From the NCBI GenBank assembly GCA_030746295.1, contig JASLMY010000014.1:7559-40125 (forward strand): DNA of 32,567 nt, in the 5' to 3' direction. The notes below the pieces were generated by a model. The model was not told where the DNA came from. It did not search any database and saw nothing but the letters and a program-made list of their open reading frames with translations. Position numbers and translations under genes: made by a program. The DNA comes from Alphaproteobacteria bacterium (GTDB taxonomy: Bacteria; Pseudomonadota; Alphaproteobacteria; GCA-2731375). Positions 1 to 7,980 of this stretch are shown one piece after another. The first letter of the stretch is position 1. Each line of letters starts with the position of its first letter.

Positions 1-1
1 G

Positions 2-136
2 CGCCGCATCATCCAGGCCTTCGAGGAAGGCGATACCGGCCTCGTCGTGGTCGACGGCAAGCTTCTGGAGAAGCCGGTGCTGCGCACCATGTACCGCCTG
101 GTGGCGGTGGCCGAGGCGATCGGGGGCCGCGCCTAG
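2..136 (+). CDS. C-terminal end of a CoA-ester lyase (HpcH/HpaI, CitE-like), partial
   Basis: Only the last 44 residues lie in the window, and the 5' part is beyond the left edge. The readable end runs RRIIQAFEEGDTGLVVVDG, then a Lys-Leu-x-Glu-x-Pro stretch and a final helix ending AVAEAIGG. This pattern (an (A)F-E-x-A/G stretch, then V-V-D-G-K-L, then a helix with AEAI) is typical of the C-terminus of citrate lyase beta-subunit-like and malyl-CoA lyase-like enzymes, which cleave or hydrolyse CoA thioesters in the cytoplasm. The substrate cannot be told from this end. The gene converges on argE with only 11 bases between the stop codons. Confidence 0.6.
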   Translation, partial: RRIIQAFEEGDTGLVVVDGKLLEKPVLRTMYRLVAVAEAIGGRA

Positions 137-139
137 GTC

Positions 140-160
140 CCGCCCGGTCAATCGGGGCGG
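140..160. terminator. Possible bidirectional hairpin between convergent genes
   Basis: A 6-bp GC stem, CCGCCC (140-145) with GGGCGG (155-160), encloses a 9-base loop and overlaps the argE stop codon. No T-run follows on either strand, so it would be a weak or factor-assisted terminator. It is suggested mainly by its position between two converging stop codons. Confidence 0.3.
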
Positions 161-1311
161 CAGACCCGTTCCAACAGCCGGTCCATGAAGGCCTCGCACT
201 GGCGGACCTGCTCGATGGCGATGAACTCGTTCGGCTTGTGGGCCTGCTCGACGGAACCGGGGCCGCAGACCACGGTCGGGATCTCGGCCTGCTGGAAGGC
301 GCCGGCCTCGGTGCCGAAGCTGACCTTGCCGGTGTCGTTGTCGCCGGTCAGCGCCCTCACCAGCGCCACCACGTCCTCGCCCGGGTCGGTGTTGAGCCCG
401 GCAATCGACGACAGCTCCACGAAGCTGATCCCGGTATCGGGCGCGATCGCCTGCATCTCCGGCTCCAGCGAGCGGGCCAAGTCCGCGACCTCGGCAAAGA
501 TGGCCTCCGGGTCGTGCTCGGGCAGGAAGCGCCACTCGAACTGGAAGCGGCAGTCCTTGGGCACGATGTTGAGGGCGGTGCCGCCCTCGATGGTGCCGGT
601 GTGGACCGAGGTATAAGGCGGCTCGTAGTCGGAATCGTGCGGACCCTCGTCGCGGAAGCGGCGCGCCATCGATCTCATGTGCGCGACGATCTCGGCTGCC
701 ACCTCGACGGCGTTGACGCCGGTGTGGACCAGCGACGAATGGCATTCGTGGCCGCGCACGTGGCAGGCATAGGAGCGCTTGCCCTTGTGCGCCGCGACCA
801 CCCGCATCTCGGTCGGCTCGCCGACGATGCAGGCGTAGGGCTTGACCGGCAGGTTGGCGAAGTCGCGGATCAGCCCGTGCACGCCGACGCAGCCGATCTC
901 CTCGTCGTGCGAGAAGGCGAGGTGGATCGGCGTCTCGAGGCCGCGTTCCAGCATTTCCGGCACGTAGCTCAAGACGATGGCGATGAAGGACTTCATGTCC
1001 GAGGTGCCGCGCCCGTATAGCAAGCCGTCGGCCTCGTGGATCCGCCAGGGGTCGGTGGTCCAGTCCTGGCCGTCGACCGGCACCACGTCGGTGTGGCCTG
1101 AGAGCATGATGCCCGATTTCCCCTCTGGCCCCAGCGTCGCGTAGAGGTTGGCCTTGGTTTCGCTTTCGTCGTGGGTCAGCCGGCTGTCGATGCCGAAGCC
1201 GGCGAGGTAGCCGCGGACGGAGTCGATCAGCTCCAGGTTGGAGTTGCGGCTCGTGGTGTCGAAGGCGATCAGCCGCTCGATCATCTCGCGGCTACGAATC
1301 TCGGTGCTCAT
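148..1311 (-). CDS. argE: Acetylornithine deacetylase-like M20 metallopeptidase
   Basis: Predicted 387-residue cytoplasmic dinuclear metalloenzyme that removes the acetyl group from N2-acetylornithine in arginine synthesis. The M20 motifs are all present: HTDVVPVD with His73 and Asp75, GRGTSDMK with bridging Asp105, DEE at 136-138 (general base Glu137 and metal ligand Glu138), GEPT at 164-167 with Glu165, and a late His358 in GSVEQAHKP. The length is normal for ArgE. The frame stays open for another 192 codons upstream, but that part lies antisense to the PadR gene. The ATG at 1311 has GGGAGA four bases ahead of it and the protein begins like the family, so this start was chosen. ArgE, DapE and related amidohydrolases are hard to separate by eye; the GEPTEMRVV context favours ArgE. 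It stands alone and is divergent from the PadR gene. Confidence 0.85.
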   Translation of the reverse strand: MSTEIRSREMIERLIAFDTTSRNSNLELIDSVRGYLAGFGIDSRLTHDESETKANLYATLGPEGKSGIMLSGHTDVVPVDGQDWTTDPWRIHEADGLLYGRGTSDMKSFIAIVLSYVPEMLERGLETPIHLAFSHDEEIGCVGVHGLIRDFANLPVKPYACIVGEPTEMRVVAAHKGKRSYACHVRGHECHSSLVHTGVNAVEVAAEIVAHMRSMARRFRDEGPHDSDYEPPYTSVHTGTIEGGTALNIVPKDCRFQFEWRFLPEHDPEAIFAEVADLARSLEPEMQAIAPDTGISFVELSSIAGLNTDPGEDVVALVRALTGDNDTGKVSFGTEAGAFQQAEIPTVVCGPGSVEQAHKPNEFIAIEQVRQCEAFMDRLLERVCRPD

Positions 1312-1447
1312 GGTTCTCCCCGCTCGGACGTTCCCCGGTCCCGCGCCAGCATAGGCGGTCGGCACCTCCGCAGCCAAGCGCTCGACGACACCGTTGCCGG
1401 TCTCGCGAGGCGGTGCCAGGCGCTGAAGATTTGATCGGCCGCCCCGG

Positions 1448-1476
1448 TTGACATCGCCTGGCCCGCACCCAATATC
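1448..1476 (+). promoter_or_regulatory. Candidate sigma-70 promoter of the PadR-RND operon
   Basis: A perfect TTGACA (1448-1453) is followed by 17 bases and AATATC (1471-1476) as a weak -10. Transcription would begin near 1483, just before the 21-bp inverted repeat at 1488-1508. The good -35, correct spacing and adjacent operator-like repeat make it the best promoter candidate in the argE/PadR intergenic region. Confidence 0.5.
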
Positions 1477-1487
1477 CCCGGCAGCGG

Positions 1488-1508
1488 CATATATCGGTCC
1501 GACATATG
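1488..1508. promoter_or_regulatory. 21-bp inverted repeat, candidate PadR operator
   Basis: The arms are CATAT-n-TCGG and CCGA-n-ATATG around a single central T at 1498; nine of ten arm positions pair, the exception being 1493/1503. The outer ATAT and the ACAT seen in the right arm resemble the ATGT/ACAT half-sites common in PadR-family operators. The repeat lies about five bases after the predicted transcription start and 58 bases before the PadR start codon, a usual place for an autorepressor to bind. That PadR binds here is inference. Confidence 0.55.
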
Positions 1509-1566
1509 AAATAGAGGTCGAGCAGTCGCTCATGCGCCGACGAGATCGGTGCGCGGAGGGCTCGGA

Positions 1567-2103
1567 ATGGATGTCAGAACGCTGTGCTTGGGCGTCCTCA
1601 GCATGGGTGACGCCACGGGCTACGAGATCAAGAAGACGCTGGAGGATTCCTTCCGGCCCTTTTATGACGCCAGCTTCGGCTCGATCTATCCAGCGCTCGG
1701 CCGGCTGCAGGACGCCGGCCACGTCACCTGCGTCGAAATGGCGCAGGAGGGGCGCCCCGACAAGAAGGTCTACTCCCTGACCCCGGCCGGCCGGCAGAGC
1801 CTGATGGCCGAGCTCGCCGAGCCGCCGGCGCCCGACCGGATCCGTTCGGAGTTCCTGGTCGCCATGGTCTTCGCCGAGTTCATGCAATCGGCCGACGTCG
1901 GCGAGCTGATCGAGCGGCGCATCGCGGCCCTGCGCGAGACCTTGGCCAAGCTCGAGGCCAAGGAGTTGGACGACCTCTCTCCTGGGCGCCGTTTCGTGAT
2001 CGGCTACGGCATCTCCTTCTACCGGGCCGGCCTCGCCTATCTCGAGGCCAACCGGGGCTTGGTCGAGGGCGCAGCCCGGCCGGGTGCCGAGGTGGCGGAC
2101 TGA
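1567..2103 (+). CDS. PadR-family transcriptional regulator
   Basis: 178-residue winged-helix repressor. The N-terminal domain shows the PadR signature: LCLGVLSMGDATGYEIKK, then FGSIYPALGRLQDAGHV as recognition helix and wing entry, then the wing with RPDKKVYSLTPAGRQ. The C-terminal helical part (about 90-165) is the dimerisation region, of the longer PadR subtype. The ATG at 1567 was chosen because GGAGGG lies exactly six bases upstream; a GTG six codons earlier has no such site. It is first in an operon: ten bases after its stop lies the start of the membrane fusion gene, whose Shine-Dalgarno GGAGG directly follows the TGA. PadR proteins commonly repress neighbouring efflux genes and release DNA on binding a toxic ligand, so it likely controls the pump. 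The ligand is unknown. Confidence 0.85.
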   Translation: MDVRTLCLGVLSMGDATGYEIKKTLEDSFRPFYDASFGSIYPALGRLQDAGHVTCVEMAQEGRPDKKVYSLTPAGRQSLMAELAEPPAPDRIRSEFLVAMVFAEFMQSADVGELIERRIAALRETLAKLEAKELDDLSPGRRFVIGYGISFYRAGLAYLEANRGLVEGAARPGAEVAD

Positions 2104-2113
2104 GGAGGCGACG

Positions 2114-3208
2114 ATGAAACGCTCCTACCTCCTCGCCCTCGTGATCGCGCTCGCCGCCGGCGCCTGGCTGTTGAGCGGGATCTATCCCGACCTGCTGGCG
2201 GGTGCGGACGATGTCGGGCCGACGGCCATCGACAAGGTCGCCGATACCAAGCCGGCGCTGCCCTTGCCGACGGTGCGCGTGGCCCGCCTGATGGCCCGCG
2301 AGCGGCCCGAAGAAGTCGTCGTCTACGGTCGCACCGAGGCGGTTCGCACGGTCCTGATCAAGGCCGAAACGCCGGGCCGAATCGTCGACCTGCCGGTCCG
2401 CCGTGGTGCCCGGGTCAAGGCCGGCGACATGCTCGCCCGGCTGGCGCTCGACGACCGCGAGGCCCGGCTCAGCGAAGCCGAGGCGATGGTCCGCCAACGG
2501 CGGATCGAGTACGAGGCGGCAGAGAAGTTGAAGGCCAAGGGCTTCCGCGCCAAGACCGCGCATGCCGCCAACGAGGCGAGCCTCGATGCCGCCAAGGCGC
2601 AGGTCGCCCGGATCGAGATCGACATCTCCAAGACCCGCGTCAGGGCGCCCTTCGACGGCGTCGTCGAGGAGCAGGTGGCCGAGCTCGGTGCCTACGTCAA
2701 GGTCGGCGAGGTGATCGCCCGGCTGGTCGACGAGGACCCCTATCTGGTGGTCGGTCAGGTCTCTGAGATCGACGTCGCCCGTATCGCGCTTGGCGCCGAA
2801 GGTCGGGCCCGGCTGACCAATGGCGAGCAGGTCGCCGGCAAGATCCGTTTCATCGCCGCCACCGCCGATCCCGAGACCCGGACCTTCCGCATCGAGCTGG
2901 AGGTGCCCAACCCGGGGCACCGCCTGCGCGACGGTCTGACCGCCGAGCTGAGCCTGCCAGTCGGCACGATCCGTGCCCACGCGGTCACGCCCGCCATCCT
3001 CACCCTCGACGACAAGGGCCGGATCGGCGTCCGCTCGGTCGATGCTGACCGGCGGGTGCGCTTCCACGCTGTCCAGATCCTGGCCAGCGACGGCGACGGC
3101 GTCTGGCTTGCCGGTTTGCCCGAGGTCGTCGATCTCATCGTCGTCGGCCAGGAATTCGTCCGTCACGGCGACGCCGTGAAGGCCGTCGCCATCGAGACCG
3201 GGTCATGA
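2114..3208 (+). CDS. RND efflux periplasmic adaptor (membrane fusion protein)
   Basis: 364 residues, AcrA/HlyD family. One N-terminal membrane segment (about 3-22) anchors it to the inner membrane. The half-lipoyl pieces of the barrel-sandwich hybrid are KAETPGRIVDLPVRRGARVK and, after the hairpin, TRVRAPFDGVVEEQ, typical of the family. Between them is a short coiled-coil hairpin (roughly 115-165) rich in Glu, Ala and Arg. A beta-barrel domain and a membrane-proximal domain follow. GGAGG lies five bases before the ATG at 2114. Its TGA overlaps the pump ATG (ATGA), so translation is coupled. No outer-membrane TolC-type gene is in the window, so the exit duct is encoded elsewhere. Confidence 0.88.
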   Translation: MKRSYLLALVIALAAGAWLLSGIYPDLLAGADDVGPTAIDKVADTKPALPLPTVRVARLMARERPEEVVVYGRTEAVRTVLIKAETPGRIVDLPVRRGARVKAGDMLARLALDDREARLSEAEAMVRQRRIEYEAAEKLKAKGFRAKTAHAANEASLDAAKAQVARIEIDISKTRVRAPFDGVVEEQVAELGAYVKVGEVIARLVDEDPYLVVGQVSEIDVARIALGAEGRARLTNGEQVAGKIRFIAATADPETRTFRIELEVPNPGHRLRDGLTAELSLPVGTIRAHAVTPAILTLDDKGRIGVRSVDADRRVRFHAVQILASDGDGVWLAGLPEVVDLIVVGQEFVRHGDAVKAVAIETGS

Positions 3209-6200
3209 ACGCAATCATCGACGCCGCCATCTCGCGGGCCCGGACGGTACTCAGCATCCTGGTGCTGATCCTGGGCGCGGGCCTGGTCTCCTATCTCACC
3301 ATTCCGAAGGAATCCGCACCCGACATCGCCGTGCCCATCCTCTACGTCTCGATGTCGCACGAGGGCATCTCGCCCGAGGATGCGGAACGCCTGCTCGTCA
3401 GGCCGATGGAGCAGGAGCTGCGCGCCGTCGAGGGGGTGCGGGAGATGCGCTCCACGGCGAAGGAAGGCTTCGCCTCGGTGCTGCTGGAGTTCGACGCCGG
3501 CTTCGATTCCGACCAGGCCCTGACCGACGTCCGCGAGAAGGTCGACCTCGTGAAGCCGGAGCTCCCCGACGACACCGACGAGCCGACGGTGCACGAGGTC
3601 AATGTCGGCCTCTTTCCGGTGCTGGTGATCACGCTTTCGGGCGAGGTGCCCGAGCGCGCCCTGATCGCCACCGCCCGCGACCTGAAGGACGAGCTGGAAT
3701 CGCTGCCGGGTGTGCTCTCGGCCGATCTCGCCGGTGACCGGGACGAGTTGCTGGAGGTCGTCATCGATCCGATGCGGCTCGAGACCTACAACATCGGCGC
3801 CGCCGAGCTTTACAGCGCCGTCGCCCAGAACAACCGGCTGATCGCCGCCGGCGCCCTCGATAGCGGCAAGGGCCGCTTCTCGGTCAAAGTGCCGGGACTC
3901 TTCGACGACCCGAGCGACGTTCTGAACCTGCCGATCAAGTCGAGCGGCGACGGCGTCGTCGCCCTCAAAGACGTCACCACCGTGCGCCGCACCTTCAAGG
4001 ACGCGACCTCGTTCGCCCGCGTCAACGGCCGGCCGGCGGTGACCATCGAGATCCGCAAGCGCCTTGGCGAGAACATCATCGAGACCATCGCCGACGTGCG
4101 CGGCAAGGTCGCCGAGATGCGGGCGCGCTGGCCGGCGGGCATCGAGGTCGGCTTCACCCAGGACGAGTCGAACAAGATCCGGAACATGCTGGAGGATCTG
4201 CAGAACAACGTCCTGAGTGCGGTGCTGCTGGTGATGATCGTCGTCGTCGCGGCGCTCGGCCTCAGGACCGCGGGGCTCGTCGGCCTCGCCATTCCGGCCT
4301 CGTTCCTCTTTGGCATGCTGGTCCTGCACACGATTGGCCTGACCGTCAACATCGTCGTCCTGTTCTCGATGATCCTGGCGGTCGGCATGCTGGTCGATGG
4401 CGCCATCGTCGTCACCGAGTACGCCGACCGGAAGATGTCCGAGGGCCTGCACCGGCGCGAGGCCTATCGGCTGGCGGCAAAGCGCATGGCCTGGCCGATC
4501 AGCGCCTCGACGGCGACGACGCTGGCCGCCTTCATGCCGCTTCTCTTCTGGCCCGATGTCGTCGGCGAGTTCATGAAGTTCCTGCCGATCACGCTGATCG
4601 CGACGCTCGCCGGCTCGCTCGTCACCGCGCTCCTCTTCGTGCCGACGTTGGGTGGCATGGTCGGCAAGCCGGGCTCGGCGGACCCGAACGTGATGCGCGG
4701 CCTGGCCGCCGCCGAGAGCGGCGACCTCGGGCGCCTGCCGGGCTTGACCGGCGTCTACGCCCGCGCCCTCGGCACCCTGATCCGCCATCCGGTCAAGATC
4801 GTGGCGCTAGCTTTCGCCCTCCTGATCGGCGTGCAGAGCTACTACTGGACGCATGGCAACGGCGTCGAGTTCTTTCCCGAGGTCGAGCCCGAGCAGTCGC
4901 TGATCTACGTCCAGGCCCGGGGCAACCTGTCGACGCTGGAGAAGGACGCGCTCGTCCGCGAGGTCGAGGCCCAGGTTCTCCAGGTCGCCGGCATCGAAAC
5001 CGTCTATGCCCGCACCGGTGCCGCGCGCCAGGGCGAGGAGGCGGCGGAGGACGTGATCGGCACGATCTTCATCGAATACGACGACTGGTCGGCGCGCCGG
5101 CCCGCGGCCCAGATTCTGCGGGAGATCCGCGAGCGCACCCTCCCGCTAGCCGGCATCGCCGTCGAGACCCGCCAGCCGAAGGCGGGCCCGCCGGTCGGCA
5201 AGGACATCCAGATCGAGCTGCGCACCCGCGAGCCGTCGCGGTTGGAGCCCATGGTGCGGCTGATCCGCGACCAGCTGCGCGCCATGGACGGCCTGATTGC
5301 GGTCGAGGACACCCGGGCGCTGCCCGGCATCGAGCTGGAGCTGGAGCTGGAACAGGCCCGGGCGGCCCGCTACGGCGTCGACACGGCCGCTGTGGGCAAC
5401 ATGGTGAAGCTCGTCACCAACGGCATCAAGGTCGGCGAATATCGCCCCGACGACGCCGACGAGGAGGTCGAGATCCGGGTCCGCTTCCCCCTCGATCGGC
5501 GCCACATGGGCCAGCTGGACGAGCTCAGGATCGGGACCGACCGGGGCGCCGTGCCGATCGGCAACTTCATCAACCAGCGCCCAAAGGCCAAGACCGGCAC
5601 GCTCAGACGCAACGACGGCCAGCGCACCGTCACCATCCGCGCCAACGTCACCGAAGGGTTGCTGGCCGACGACAAGGTGCGCGAGATCCGCGCCTGGCTG
5701 GCCACGCAAGAGCTCGACCCCGCAGTTTTCGTCCGCTTCAAGGGCGCCGACGACAAGCAGAAGAAGGCCGAGACCTTCCTCGCCAAGGCCTTCGCCATCG
5801 CCATCTTCGTCATGGCGATCATCCTGGTGACCCAGTTCAACAGCTTCTATCACGCCTTCCTGATCCTGACCGCCGTGATCATGTCCACCGTCGGCGTGAT
5901 CTTGGGCCTGATCGTCACCGGCCAGACCTTCGGTATCGTCATGACCGGGATCGGCATCATCGCGCTCGCCGGCATCGTCGTGAACAACAACATCGTCCTG
6001 ATCGACACCTATGCCCGGCTGAAGGAGAGCGGCGTCGCGCCGCTCGAAGCGATCGTCAGGACCGGGGCTCAGCGTCTGAGGCCGGTGCTGTTGACCACCG
6101 TGACGACGATCTTCGGCCTGATGCCGATGGTGTTTCAGCTCAACATCGACTTTTTCGCCCGCAGTCTCAGCCAGGGCGCGCCCTCGACCCAATGGTGGGT

Positions 6201-6372
6201 GCAGCTCGCCACCGCGGTTGCCTTCGGCCTCGGCTTCGCGACCGTGCTGACGCTGGTCGTCACCCCCTGCCTGCTGGCGCTCGGCGTCAAGTTCGGCGCC
6301 GTCGGCCAGGTCTGGCGCGTGAAGCGCTACCGCAAGGCGGCCCCCGGCGGCAAGCCGCAAGCGGCGGAATAG
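3205..6372 (+). CDS. RND-family efflux pump, inner-membrane permease
   Basis: 1055 residues, the usual length of AcrB-type pumps, with two repeats each made of one membrane helix, a large periplasmic loop and five further helices. It begins MNAIIDAAISRARTVLSILV, as in the family. The proton-relay helices deviate from AcrB. In TM4 the Asp pair is reduced to Asp398-Gly399 (GMLVDGAIVVTE). In TM10 the Lys940 position is Asn927 (GIVVNNNIVLID). Both patterns occur in other RND branches, so the pump is not necessarily inactive. The start overlaps the adaptor stop by four bases. The substrate is unknown; the PadR regulator suggests a small hydrophobic or phenolic toxin. Confidence 0.92.
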   Translation: MNAIIDAAISRARTVLSILVLILGAGLVSYLTIPKESAPDIAVPILYVSMSHEGISPEDAERLLVRPMEQELRAVEGVREMRSTAKEGFASVLLEFDAGFDSDQALTDVREKVDLVKPELPDDTDEPTVHEVNVGLFPVLVITLSGEVPERALIATARDLKDELESLPGVLSADLAGDRDELLEVVIDPMRLETYNIGAAELYSAVAQNNRLIAAGALDSGKGRFSVKVPGLFDDPSDVLNLPIKSSGDGVVALKDVTTVRRTFKDATSFARVNGRPAVTIEIRKRLGENIIETIADVRGKVAEMRARWPAGIEVGFTQDESNKIRNMLEDLQNNVLSAVLLVMIVVVAALGLRTAGLVGLAIPASFLFGMLVLHTIGLTVNIVVLFSMILAVGMLVDGAIVVTEYADRKMSEGLHRREAYRLAAKRMAWPISASTATTLAAFMPLLFWPDVVGEFMKFLPITLIATLAGSLVTALLFVPTLGGMVGKPGSADPNVMRGLAAAESGDLGRLPGLTGVYARALGTLIRHPVKIVALAFALLIGVQSYYWTHGNGVEFFPEVEPEQSLIYVQARGNLSTLEKDALVREVEAQVLQVAGIETVYARTGAARQGEEAAEDVIGTIFIEYDDWSARRPAAQILREIRERTLPLAGIAVETRQPKAGPPVGKDIQIELRTREPSRLEPMVRLIRDQLRAMDGLIAVEDTRALPGIELELELEQARAARYGVDTAAVGNMVKLVTNGIKVGEYRPDDADEEVEIRVRFPLDRRHMGQLDELRIGTDRGAVPIGNFINQRPKAKTGTLRRNDGQRTVTIRANVTEGLLADDKVREIRAWLATQELDPAVFVRFKGADDKQKKAETFLAKAFAIAIFVMAIILVTQFNSFYHAFLILTAVIMSTVGVILGLIVTGQTFGIVMTGIGIIALAGIVVNNNIVLIDTYARLKESGVAPLEAIVRTGAQRLRPVLLTTVTTIFGLMPMVFQLNIDFFARSLSQGAPSTQWWVQLATAVAFGLGFATVLTLVVTPCLLALGVKFGAVGQVWRVKRYRKAAPGGKPQAAE

Positions 6373-6379
6373 CCGGACC

Positions 6380-6418
6380 GGCCCGCCGTCGCCCCAAGTC
6401 CGATCGGAAACGCGGGCC
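6380..6418. terminator. Weak inverted repeat between convergent genes
   Basis: GGCCCGC (6380-6386) pairs with GCGGGCC (6412-6418) around a 25-base spacer, in the 51-base gap between the RND stop and the pssA stop. No T-run is present. It may help separate the converging transcripts, but support is positional only. Confidence 0.25.
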
Positions 6419-6423
6419 TGCCG

Positions 6424-7200
6424 CTAGTCCTTCGTCCCCTTGCGCTTGTCGGCCGTGGTGAGCCGCCGATGGCGCAGATAGGAGAACGGGATGCTGGCGA
6501 GGTAGGCGAGCACCATTATGCTGTAGGTGAAATAGGGGTAACTCACCGCCACTGCCGCGCCCAGGCCGACCAGGACCAGGGTCGGCAGCACGTAGTCGCG
6601 GCGGATGCGCAACAGCTTGAAGGAATAGGTCGGGATCCGGCTGATCATCAGGTAGGCGACGAAGACGAGCCAGGCGGCCGCGACGATCGGATGGTCGATG
6701 AAGCCGGGGCCGACCAAAAGGGTGATGGACAGCGGCAAGAGCGCGAAACAGGCCCCGGCCGGCGCCGCGACGCCGGTGAAGAAATCCTTGCTCCAGGCCG
6801 GCTCGTCGTCATCGGCCTCGATCGCGGTGTTGAAGCGGGCGAGACGCAAGGCGCAGCAGGTGGCGAAGGCCAGCGCCGCGATCCAACCGAGGCCGCCGAG
6901 CGCATTGACGCTCCACAGATAGATGATCATCGCCGGTGCCACGCCGAAGGCGACGAAGTCGGACAGCGAATCGAGCTCGGCGCCAAACTTGGTCGCTCCC
7001 TTCAAGAGACGCGCCATGCGCCCGTCGAGGCCGTCCAGGATGGCGGCAGCGACGATGGCGAAGGCGGCGAGCGCCCATTTCCCCTGCAAGGCCAGGCGCA
7101 TCGAGGTCATGCCAGCGCAGAGTGCCAACACCGTCAGGATGTTGGGGATCAGGCTGTTCACCGGCAACGCCTTCAGGCGGCCCGTGCGGTTGCGTAGCAT
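6424..7200 (-). CDS. pssA: CDP-diacylglycerol-serine O-phosphatidyltransferase
   Basis: 258-residue inner-membrane enzyme that joins serine to CDP-diacylglycerol to give phosphatidylserine. The CDP-alcohol phosphotransferase motif is complete: Asp56, Asp59-Gly60, Ala63-Arg64, Gly73, Asp77 and Asp81, spaced as D-x2-D-G-x2-A-R-x8-G-x3-D-x3-D; these Asp residues bind metal and act in catalysis. It has about six to eight hydrophobic helices and the PNILTVLALCAG entry found in the PssA type. The ATG directly follows the psd stop with no gap, so the two are translated from one transcript. Its product is the substrate of Psd. Confidence 0.93.
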   Translation of the reverse strand: MLRNRTGRLKALPVNSLIPNILTVLALCAGMTSMRLALQGKWALAAFAIVAAAILDGLDGRMARLLKGATKFGAELDSLSDFVAFGVAPAMIIYLWSVNALGGLGWIAALAFATCCALRLARFNTAIEADDDEPAWSKDFFTGVAAPAGACFALLPLSITLLVGPGFIDHPIVAAAWLVFVAYLMISRIPTYSFKLLRIRRDYVLPTLVLVGLGAAVAVSYPYFTYSIMVLAYLASIPFSYLRHRRLTTADKRKGTKD

Positions 7201-7893
7201 TCAGCGTTCCTCTTCCCGGCGTTCGGGCCGTGGCCCCCGGGTGTCGGCGAGCACGGTCTCGCCGGCGATGGCCTTCTGCCCGACCAGCACCCGGGGCACA
7301 TGGTCGTCGTCGAGGTAGACGTCGACCCGGCTGCCGAAGCGGATCAGGCCGAAGCGCTCGCCGGCCAGCACCGACTGACCTTCGTAGAGGTCCGAGACGA
7401 TACGGCGGGCGACCAGGCCGGCAATCTGGACGAAGGCGATCTCGTGCCCGTCGGCGGTGCTCATCCGCACCGCGTTGCGCTCGTTCTCCTCGCTCGCCTT
7501 GTCGAGCGAGGCGTTGAAGAAGGCGCCGGGCCGGTAGGCCAGGCCCGTGATCTCGCCGTCGGCCGGGGCCCGGTTCACGTGCACGTCGAAGACGTTCATG
7601 AAGACCGCGATCCGGGTTCTCGGCTTGTCGCCCATGCCCAGCTCGGCCGGCGGTGCCGCCGCCTCGATCGATTGCACCACGCCGTCCGCCGGGCTGACCA
7701 CCAGGCCCTCGGCCACCGGCGTCACCCGGTAGGGATCGCGAAAGAAATAGGCGCACCAAAGCGTCGCCACAACCGCGAGCCAGCCGAGCGGCGACCAGAG
7801 CCACAGCAGGAGCACCGCAACGACGGCGAAGATCGCGACGAAGCGATAGCCTTCGGGGTGAAGCGGCGCGAGCACGTTGCGAACGCTCTGCAT
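7201..7893 (-). CDS. psd: Phosphatidylserine decarboxylase, short form
   Basis: 230-residue pyruvoyl enzyme that turns phosphatidylserine into phosphatidylethanolamine. Two hydrophobic segments lie near residues 18-50. SPADG with Asp70 and DVHVNRAP with His105 are the conserved acid and base sites. RFGSR at 185-189 is the self-cleavage site: the chain should break between Gly187 and Ser188, and Ser188 becomes the pyruvoyl group. This compact form lacks the extended N-terminus of the E. coli enzyme and is common in alphaproteobacteria. A GAGGA stretch precedes the ATG. It is directly followed by pssA and preceded, 87 bases away, by the ABC exporter on the same strand. Confidence 0.93.
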   Translation of the reverse strand: MQSVRNVLAPLHPEGYRFVAIFAVVAVLLLWLWSPLGWLAVVATLWCAYFFRDPYRVTPVAEGLVVSPADGVVQSIEAAAPPAELGMGDKPRTRIAVFMNVFDVHVNRAPADGEITGLAYRPGAFFNASLDKASEENERNAVRMSTADGHEIAFVQIAGLVARRIVSDLYEGQSVLAGERFGLIRFGSRVDVYLDDDHVPRVLVGQKAIAGETVLADTRGPRPERREEER

Positions 7894-7980
7894 CGGGTCC
7901 TCGTCTCAGGCCTCAGGGCGGCGGTCCTCAGACTACCCTTCCGAGGTATGAAGGTTAAGCGGTCGAAGGGGTGCCGGGTT

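Noticed and set aside
3163..4788. 541-residue minus-strand open frame
   Set aside because: Antisense to the RND pump, His/Asp/Gln/Arg-rich composition, no motif; the pump frame is clearly the real gene.
5334..5352. Short GAGCTG repeat in the RND gene
   Set aside because: It is just coding sequence for a Glu-Leu run and keeps frame; not a separate repeat element.
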